From Kluyvera ascorbata_C (GTDB lineage Bacteria > Pseudomonadota > Gammaproteobacteria > Enterobacterales > Enterobacteriaceae), in assembly GCF_044197065.1 (NCBI RefSeq), contig NZ_JBIQOI010000001.1, positions 496,001-560,000 of the forward strand: DNA of 64,000 nucleotides. Reading direction: 5' to 3'. Position numbers and translations under genes: made by a program. A model generated the notes under the pieces. The model had not been told where the DNA came from. It searched no databases and saw only the letters and a list, made by a program, of their open reading frames with translations. Below are positions 59,045 to 64,000 of the stretch, piece after piece; the first letter of the stretch is position 1; each line of letters begins with the position of its first letter.

Positions 59045-59995
59045 GTGAACTTCCAGCAGCTCAAAATAATTCGTGAAGCGGCGCGGCAGGATTACAACCT
59101 GACCGAAGTCGCCAATATGCTTTATACCTCGCAGTCTGGCGTAAGCCGGCATATCCGTGAGCTTGAAGAAGAGCTGGGGATTGAGATTTTTATCCGTCGC
59201 GGTAAACGCCTGTTAGGGATGACGGAACCGGGTAAAGCCCTGTTGGTGATTGCCGAACGCATACTGAATGAGGCCAGTAACGTCCGACGTCTGGCCGATC
59301 TCTTTACCAACGATGCGTCCGGCGTGCTGACCATTGCCACGACGCATACTCAGGCCCGCTATAGCCTGCCGCCGGTTATCAAAGCATTCCGGGAGATATT
59401 TGCAGACGTGCGTCTGGAGTTAATTCAGGGCACGCCGCAGGAGATAGACGCGCTGCTGCATAACGGTGGCGCGGATATCGGTATTGCCAGTGAACGTTTA
59501 AGCAATGACGCGACGCTGGTTGCTTTCCCCTGGTTCCGCTGGCACCACAGTCTGCTGGTCCCAAAGGATCACCCGCTCACAACGACCTCACCGCTGACGC
59601 TGGAGGCCATCGCCCGCTGGCCGCTGATTACCTATCGACAGGGGATTACCGGCCGCTCGCGCATTGATGAGGCATTCAACCGTAAGGGCCTTACGCCGGA
59701 TATCGTGCTGAGCGCACAGGACTCCGACGTGATTAAAACCTACGTTGAGCTGGGGCTGGGGATTGGCCTGGTGGCTGAACAGTCCGGAGATGCGCAAGAG
59801 TCCGGCAACCTGGTGCGACTGGATACGCATCATCTGTTTGATGCCAATACGGTCTGGTTGGGGCTTAAGCGCGGTCAGCTTCAGCGCAACTACGTCTGGC
59901 GTTTTATCGAGCTCTGTAACGCAGGGCTGTCGCTGGAGGAGATCAAACGCCAGGCCATGGAGCTGGAAGAATCGGTACTGGATTACCAGATTTAA
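59045..59995 (+). CDS. cbl: Cbl, CysB-like LysR regulator
   Basis: 316 residues from the GTG at 59045, the E. coli Cbl length, with GGAGAG 6 bases upstream; earlier starts add unconserved residues. HTH region 'MNFQQLKIIREAARQDYNL' (initiator GTG) and 'SQSGVSRHIRELEEELG', and a CysB-like effector domain with 'TTHTQARYSLPPVIKAF' near residue 100. It activates aliphatic sulfonate/taurine use genes under sulfate limitation. It follows nac by about 100 bases and may be read through from it. Confidence 0.95.
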   Translation: MNFQQLKIIREAARQDYNLTEVANMLYTSQSGVSRHIRELEEELGIEIFIRRGKRLLGMTEPGKALLVIAERILNEASNVRRLADLFTNDASGVLTIATTHTQARYSLPPVIKAFREIFADVRLELIQGTPQEIDALLHNGGADIGIASERLSNDATLVAFPWFRWHHSLLVPKDHPLTTTSPLTLEAIARWPLITYRQGITGRSRIDEAFNRKGLTPDIVLSAQDSDVIKTYVELGLGIGLVAEQSGDAQESGNLVRLDTHHLFDANTVWLGLKRGQLQRNYVWRFIELCNAGLSLEEIKRQAMELEESVLDYQI

Positions 59996-60152
59996 CGCCC
60001 ACCCTTTATCCCTTTCCCCTGTGCCCACCAATATCGGGTAGCCATACGCGCATAAACACTCACCTTTTTCTTAACAGGGTGGGTGCTAAGGGTGTAGGGC
60101 TACGTGATTACTAGTAAAATAGAGACATAATTAGAGTATCTATTTTAACGGG

Positions 60153-61679
60153 ATGGCGATGATGCGTTTTACCCGGCTTCTGAATAAGTCTGGCCTGACA
60201 ATGCTCTCGTGGGCGAAAAAGATTCTTTTTGGTCTGTTAGTGGTCGTGATTGTCTTTTTTATTGGTCGCGTATACGAATCGCAGCGTGGCCCGGCTCTTC
60301 ACCGCTGGCATACCTGGACGGCGGACGAAATGACCGCCAGTGAGATAGACCATGCGACGTTTGCCGATTATCAGGCGCGAGAAGCGGCCATTTTTCGCGA
60401 TCTGAAAAGCAAAGTGACGGATACGCTGAACGACGATGAAAAAACGCCGATTAACCGTTTTTACAGCCAAAGTCTGGTGTATCCGGGCAAGTTTCAGCCT
60501 GACTGGAATCGCTCTTTTGTTTTGCTGCCGCAAGGCAAGCCGCACGGCGTGGCGGTGTTGCTCCATGGCCTGACCGATTCTCCCTACAGTGTGCATTATC
60601 TGGCGCAACGTTATCAGCAACAGGGATTTATTGCCGTCGTCCCGAGACTGCCTGGGCACGGCACGGCGCCGGGGGCGTTAACCCGTGTTGACAGGGAACA
60701 ATGGATAGCGACAACCCGCATGGCCGTGCGTGAAGCCACGCGCCTGGCGGGAGACAACGTACCGTTACATATTATCGGCTACTCCAATGGCGGGGCGCTG
60801 GCCCTGAAATATGCGCTGGATAGCCTGAGCGATAAATCGTTACGCCCGCCGCAACAGGTTATTTTGCTGTCACCGATGATTGGCGTCACCGCCTTTGCCC
60901 GTTTCGCCGGGCTGGCTGGATTACCGGCGATATTTCCGGCATTTGCGCGCGCAGCGTGGCTCAACGTGGTTCCGGAGTTTAATCCGTATAAATACAACTC
61001 GTTCCCGGTCAAGGCTGCACGCCAGTCGTGGCTGTTATCTCAGGCGTTACAGCAGCAAATTATGCAGGAGGCGCAGAGCAAACGGCTAGCGGCGCTGGCC
61101 CCGATATTAACGTTCCAGTCCATTATGGATTCAACGGTGAGTACGCGAGCAGTGGTGGATTCGCTGTATCGCTATCTGCCTGATAACGGCAGTGAACTGG
61201 TGATCTTTGATATTAACCAGGCCGCCAATTTACGCGCGTTGTTCCGACCTGGATTATATTCCGCCGTGAACACGTTACTGCCGCCCGTACCGCGCCCTTA
61301 CCGGACCACGGTTATTACCAATACCGACTCTGGCACCAACGACACGGTGGCCCGCACGACGGCTGCCGGGGAGCAGGATGAGACCGTAACACCATTGCAT
61401 ATCGCCTGGCCGCAGGATATGTATTCGCTGTCTCATGTGGCGGTGCCGTTCCCATTGACCGACTCGCTGTATGGCCGCGAGCCGGCGGAGAAAAATCGCT
61501 ATGGCATCAGCATTGGCACCATTTCGCTACGCGGAGAGACCGCGACGCTAAGCGTTGGTCTGGACACGCTGATGCGCGTGACCTCCAATCCCTTTTTCCC
61601 CTGGATGATGACGCGCATTCAACGGCACATTGATTGTAGCCACCAGACTGACATGGTGGCCTGCCTTCGGTCAGAATAG
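60153..61679 (+). CDS. Membrane-anchored alpha/beta hydrolase
   Basis: 508 residues. One membrane segment lies near residues 25-42 ('LFGLLVVVIVFFIG'), and the rest faces the periplasm by the positive-inside rule. The hydrolase core has the oxyanion loop 'LLHGLTDSPYS' near 137 and the nucleophile elbow 'IIGYSNGGALAL' near 210, a G-x-S-x-G motif. The likely acid and His ('SLSHVAVPF' near 430) come later. It resembles serine lipases or carboxylesterases. Substrate unknown. Starts at 60153, 60159 or 60162 are all possible. Its end overlaps the convergent gene by 9 bases. Confidence 0.8.
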   Translation: MAMMRFTRLLNKSGLTMLSWAKKILFGLLVVVIVFFIGRVYESQRGPALHRWHTWTADEMTASEIDHATFADYQAREAAIFRDLKSKVTDTLNDDEKTPINRFYSQSLVYPGKFQPDWNRSFVLLPQGKPHGVAVLLHGLTDSPYSVHYLAQRYQQQGFIAVVPRLPGHGTAPGALTRVDREQWIATTRMAVREATRLAGDNVPLHIIGYSNGGALALKYALDSLSDKSLRPPQQVILLSPMIGVTAFARFAGLAGLPAIFPAFARAAWLNVVPEFNPYKYNSFPVKAARQSWLLSQALQQQIMQEAQSKRLAALAPILTFQSIMDSTVSTRAVVDSLYRYLPDNGSELVIFDINQAANLRALFRPGLYSAVNTLLPPVPRPYRTTVITNTDSGTNDTVARTTAAGEQDETVTPLHIAWPQDMYSLSHVAVPFPLTDSLYGREPAEKNRYGISIGTISLRGETATLSVGLDTLMRVTSNPFFPWMMTRIQRHIDCSHQTDMVACLRSE

Positions 61680-62603
61680 CGTGATATGCAAAATAGTGCG
61701 GATGATAATCCCCGCAAGGGCGCCCGTCGCCGCAAACCGGAACAGGCGAACGAAGCGGGAGCTGACGCCTAAAAAGATACCGATGCCGGGAAGATCAAAG
61801 GTCTGAATTAACAGCCCGGCAGAGGCGTTAATCTGGCTAACGGTGACTTTTCCCTGCTGTACCATCTCCGAGATGACGCCGAAGTAGGCGGTGCCGCCAG
61901 CAACGCATTTGACCAGCGCAGGTAGCACGAAGTTAACCGGAATATTCAGCCACAGCAGCAGCGGCATCAGCAACTGCTGGAGCATCTCAATCAGGCCCGC
62001 TTTCTGCATGACGCCAACGATAGCCAGCGACAGAATGAGCATCGGGACGGCACCAAGCGCCAGGCGAATGGCATCGGAGCCCGCGCTGTTAATCACCGAA
62101 ATGATCCCCTGGTTATTCTTCTCGGCGTCAGGCAGCGCCTCGGCGCGGGCATTCTCAACCATCGAGAGTCGGCGACCGGTCACGTGCCAGGTGACCGCAG
62201 CCGCACACAGCCCACCGACAATCGAAATGACGATTGAGGCCAGCCAATGCAGGCCAAAAGGGGTCAATGGATAGAAGACGTTGCCCTGGCCCATCGCAAA
62301 GAGCATTGCCAGCGTAGCGGCCATCTGCCGGTCTGAAACGCCGCGCTTGTCCATAATGGCGAGGGTGGCAAGCGGTGCGGCAAAGCTCACAAAGTTCATC
62401 TGAATCAGCGCAAAGGCGCTCATCCCGGTCAGGCCAAACGGCTTGAGCAGCGGGGCAAGCCAGCGCACGATAACGTCCAGTACGCCGCGCACTTCCAGGT
62501 ATTTCATGACAATGAGCATAACCACCATAATCGGCAGCAGCGTATAAAGCGCTACGTCGACGGAGGTTTTCCCTGCCGACATAATAATGCTGATGAAGTC
62601 CAT
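61671..62603 (-). CDS. Nucleoside recognition (gate domain) membrane protein
   Basis: 310 residues with about eight hydrophobic segments. Gate-domain (PF07670-like) features occur twice: 'VRWLAPLLKPFGLTGMSAFALIQMN' in the first half and 'LQQLLMPLLLWLNIPVNFVLPALVK' in the second, as in SpmA/SpmB, YjiG/YjiH and concentrative nucleoside carriers. It probably transports a small organic solute. Substrate unknown. It overlaps the alpha/beta hydrolase gene tail to tail by 9 bases. Confidence 0.78.
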   Translation of the reverse strand: MDFISIIMSAGKTSVDVALYTLLPIMVVMLIVMKYLEVRGVLDVIVRWLAPLLKPFGLTGMSAFALIQMNFVSFAAPLATLAIMDKRGVSDRQMAATLAMLFAMGQGNVFYPLTPFGLHWLASIVISIVGGLCAAAVTWHVTGRRLSMVENARAEALPDAEKNNQGIISVINSAGSDAIRLALGAVPMLILSLAIVGVMQKAGLIEMLQQLLMPLLLWLNIPVNFVLPALVKCVAGGTAYFGVISEMVQQGKVTVSQINASAGLLIQTFDLPGIGIFLGVSSRFVRLFRFAATGALAGIIIRTILHITLF

Positions 62604-62735
62604 CTAATTCTCAATCACTGCGGGAAGTAAGGATAGTTAGCGCCATCATAATACCAGCCGCAAGGAAGTGAAATCGCCGCTGCGTATTTCTCTGTCCCAA
62701 AATAGGGCGCTAACTGTACCGATCATCTCGCGCAG

Positions 62736-63701
62736 TCAAAGCGTAATGACTTTTTTCATCACCGAATGGGATAACACCAGCATTGAAACGGCGACGGAAA
62801 GAATAAACGTCAGCACAATCAGCATTAATTTTGTGCTTAGCGAGTTAATGGGGATAAGCGCCGTCAACAGGTGAAACACCGAATAGTGCAGGATATAGAC
62901 ACCGGTCATTGCTTTGCTGATGGTGGCCAGAATGGTCTCTTTAAGCTCACTATTTTTACGAAATTGCACGCCGTTTGCGGCAATCACCAGCGCTAAGACC
63001 AGAATATAGATTTGTGAACCGGTAAGAATGAACGCATTTCTGTCGGCCTTAAACAGAGCGAAAAAGAAATGACGCTCATAAAACCAGGTAAAGAGGTAAA
63101 TAAACGGGATGGCGATCATCGCGCCCCTGACGACTTTTTTCCTGCTGAGCCACTGGGTGACCATGGGGTCGCTGAACAGCTGACCGGTCAGGTAAAAGAG
63201 TAACCAAGTCCACAGACGGTACTGCGGCGCGAGACTCAGTGCGTGAACGTCGGGATAGAGCGCGGCCAGCAGGTCGTAAGCGTAAGAAAACAGCAGCAGC
63301 GAAAATACCGTAGCGAAGAACAGTTTACGTCTTTGGCTGAGCCACTCAATCAGCGGATGAAAGGTGTAAATCACAATAAAAGAAAACACAAACCACGGCT
63401 GAATGAGATAGCCGCGCTGGTAGGGTTCCCACAGGTAGTAAATCGTCATCCAGAACAGGAAGACGATGACCACGCTTTTAATTTTTCCCATTTGCCACTG
63501 TGAATTATGCCGGGATTGAGAATCCAGATACCCGGCGACCACAAAAAACAGCGGTGTGGCAATGGTTGAAATAAACGTCAGAAACCCGAGGATCCAGTGA
63601 TAGTCATAATCATAGTGATCCCAGGTGTTATAGATAGTAAAGAACGTTACTGCCGTCATGCATCCCAGCGTTTTTATGATGTTTAATCCGGTCGTGTTCA
63701 T
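62736..63701 (-). CDS. Acyltransferase-3 family membrane protein
   Basis: 321 residues with about ten hydrophobic segments. The N-terminal 'LNIIKTLGCMTAVTFF' and 'ATPLFFVVAGYLDSQ' near residue 48 have the Acyl_transf_3 layout (as in WecH or OafA), but the catalytic His usual in the first helix is not evident ('CMTAV' in its place). The C-terminus has 'AMTGVYILHYSVFHLL' near 285. It may acylate a surface glycan or small molecule. The start overlaps the stop of the upstream RND gene by 4 bases, so the two are co-translated. Confidence 0.75.
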   Translation of the reverse strand: MNTTGLNIIKTLGCMTAVTFFTIYNTWDHYDYDYHWILGFLTFISTIATPLFFVVAGYLDSQSRHNSQWQMGKIKSVVIVFLFWMTIYYLWEPYQRGYLIQPWFVFSFIVIYTFHPLIEWLSQRRKLFFATVFSLLLFSYAYDLLAALYPDVHALSLAPQYRLWTWLLFYLTGQLFSDPMVTQWLSRKKVVRGAMIAIPFIYLFTWFYERHFFFALFKADRNAFILTGSQIYILVLALVIAANGVQFRKNSELKETILATISKAMTGVYILHYSVFHLLTALIPINSLSTKLMLIVLTFILSVAVSMLVLSHSVMKKVITL

Positions 63702-64000
63702 TGTTGTGGCTTTATATCCTTATGATGGAAACAGGCGTAAATCACCGGCAGCACCAGTAACGTCAGGATGGTCGCAAATCCGAGTCCAAACATAATAACC
63801 ACCGCCATGCTCTGGAAGAAAACATCCAGCAGTAAAGGTGCGAGACCGAGCACAGTGGTAAACGCGGTCAACAGAATAGGGCGCAGGCGCGACGTCGCGG
63901 CATAGATAATGGCTTCCTGCTGCGCTTTTTCCTGTTTCTGCTGCTCAATTTCTTCAACTAGCACGATACCATTACGAATCAGCATCCCACTCAGGCTGAG
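63698..64000 (-). CDS. RND-family efflux transporter, C-terminal part
   Basis: The frame is open to the window end; about 100 C-terminal residues are visible. 'GMLIRNGIVLVEEI' and 'AATSRLRPILLTAFTTVLGLAPLLL' (in two parts) are the conserved end of RND pumps of the AcrB/CusA-like superfamily, followed by two membrane helices and a short tail. It is an inner membrane proton-driven exporter. Subfamily and substrate cannot be decided from this fragment. It is coupled to the acyltransferase gene downstream by an ATGA overlap. Confidence 0.87.
   Translation of the reverse strand, partial: LSLSGMLIRNGIVLVEEIEQQKQEKAQQEAIIYAATSRLRPILLTAFTTVLGLAPLLLDVFFQSMAVVIMFGLGFATILTLLVLPVIYACFHHKDIKPQQ

Noticed and set aside
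1..64000. CRISPR arrays, insertion sequences, prophage or rRNA
   Set aside because: No regularly spaced repeats, transposase, integrase, phage structural genes or rRNA sequence were found. The only repeats are REP-type elements, the manB-wcaJ hairpins and the tRNA-Asn copies.

Overview
The window is a chromosomal segment of an Enterobacteriaceae bacterium of the Escherichia/Citrobacter/Enterobacter type. Protein lengths and recognisable sequences match E. coli families closely. Gene order follows the E. coli segment wca - galF - O-antigen - gnd - ugd - his - plaP - sbcB - dacD - cob - tRNA-Asn - nac - cbl, and intergenic REP pairs are of the E. coli/Citrobacter kind. Genus cannot be fixed from the sequence alone.

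Region 1 (1-18.4 kb, + strand) is the colanic acid operon from the end of wcaA to wcaM: glycosyltransferases, acetyltransferases, the GDP-fucose and GDP-mannose enzymes (gmd, fcl, gmm, manC, manB), the initiating transferase wcaJ, the exporter wzxC, and wcaK-L-M. Region 2 (18.5-20.6 kb) holds gnu, the lipid-linked GlcNAc/GalNAc 4-epimerase, and galF. Region 3 (20.8-26.6 kb) is a conspicuously AT-rich O-antigen cluster. It is headed by a JUMPStart/ops element and contains six genes: a HAD phosphatase, a UbiA-like membrane protein, GT4, Wzx, GT4 and GT2. No Wzy polymerase is visible. The first two genes overlap and may form a phosphoribosyl transfer/dephosphorylation pair that makes ribofuranose; this is inference. 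Region 4 (26.7-30.6 kb) has gnd, ugd and, on the opposite strand, a UDP-glucuronate 4-epimerase where wzz usually sits.

Region 5 (30.7-38.1 kb, - strand) is the complete histidine operon hisGDCBHAFI with its leader peptide (seven consecutive His codons) and attenuator. Region 6 (38.2-49.5 kb) holds yeeZ, a 20-codon leader ORF overlapping plaP (putrescine import), tsuA/tsuB (thiosulfate uptake), sbcB, dacD, yeeA, yeeX and cobUST (nucleotide loop of cobalamin). Region 7 (49.5-57.7 kb) carries three near-identical tRNA-Asn genes. They are interleaved with a LysR regulator, an unknown membrane protein, yeeO, amn, ldtA, an oxidoreductase and a plasmid-type PemIK toxin-antitoxin pair. Region 8 (57.7-64 kb) has nac behind a sigma-54 promoter with an NtrC-like site, cbl, a membrane-anchored alpha/beta hydrolase, a gate-domain membrane protein, an acyltransferase-3 protein, and the C-terminus of an RND efflux pump cut by the window end.

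Many starts were moved inward from the longest ORF, using ribosome binding sites and agreement with family lengths. Statements about family lengths and E. coli gene order come from memory, not from a search.
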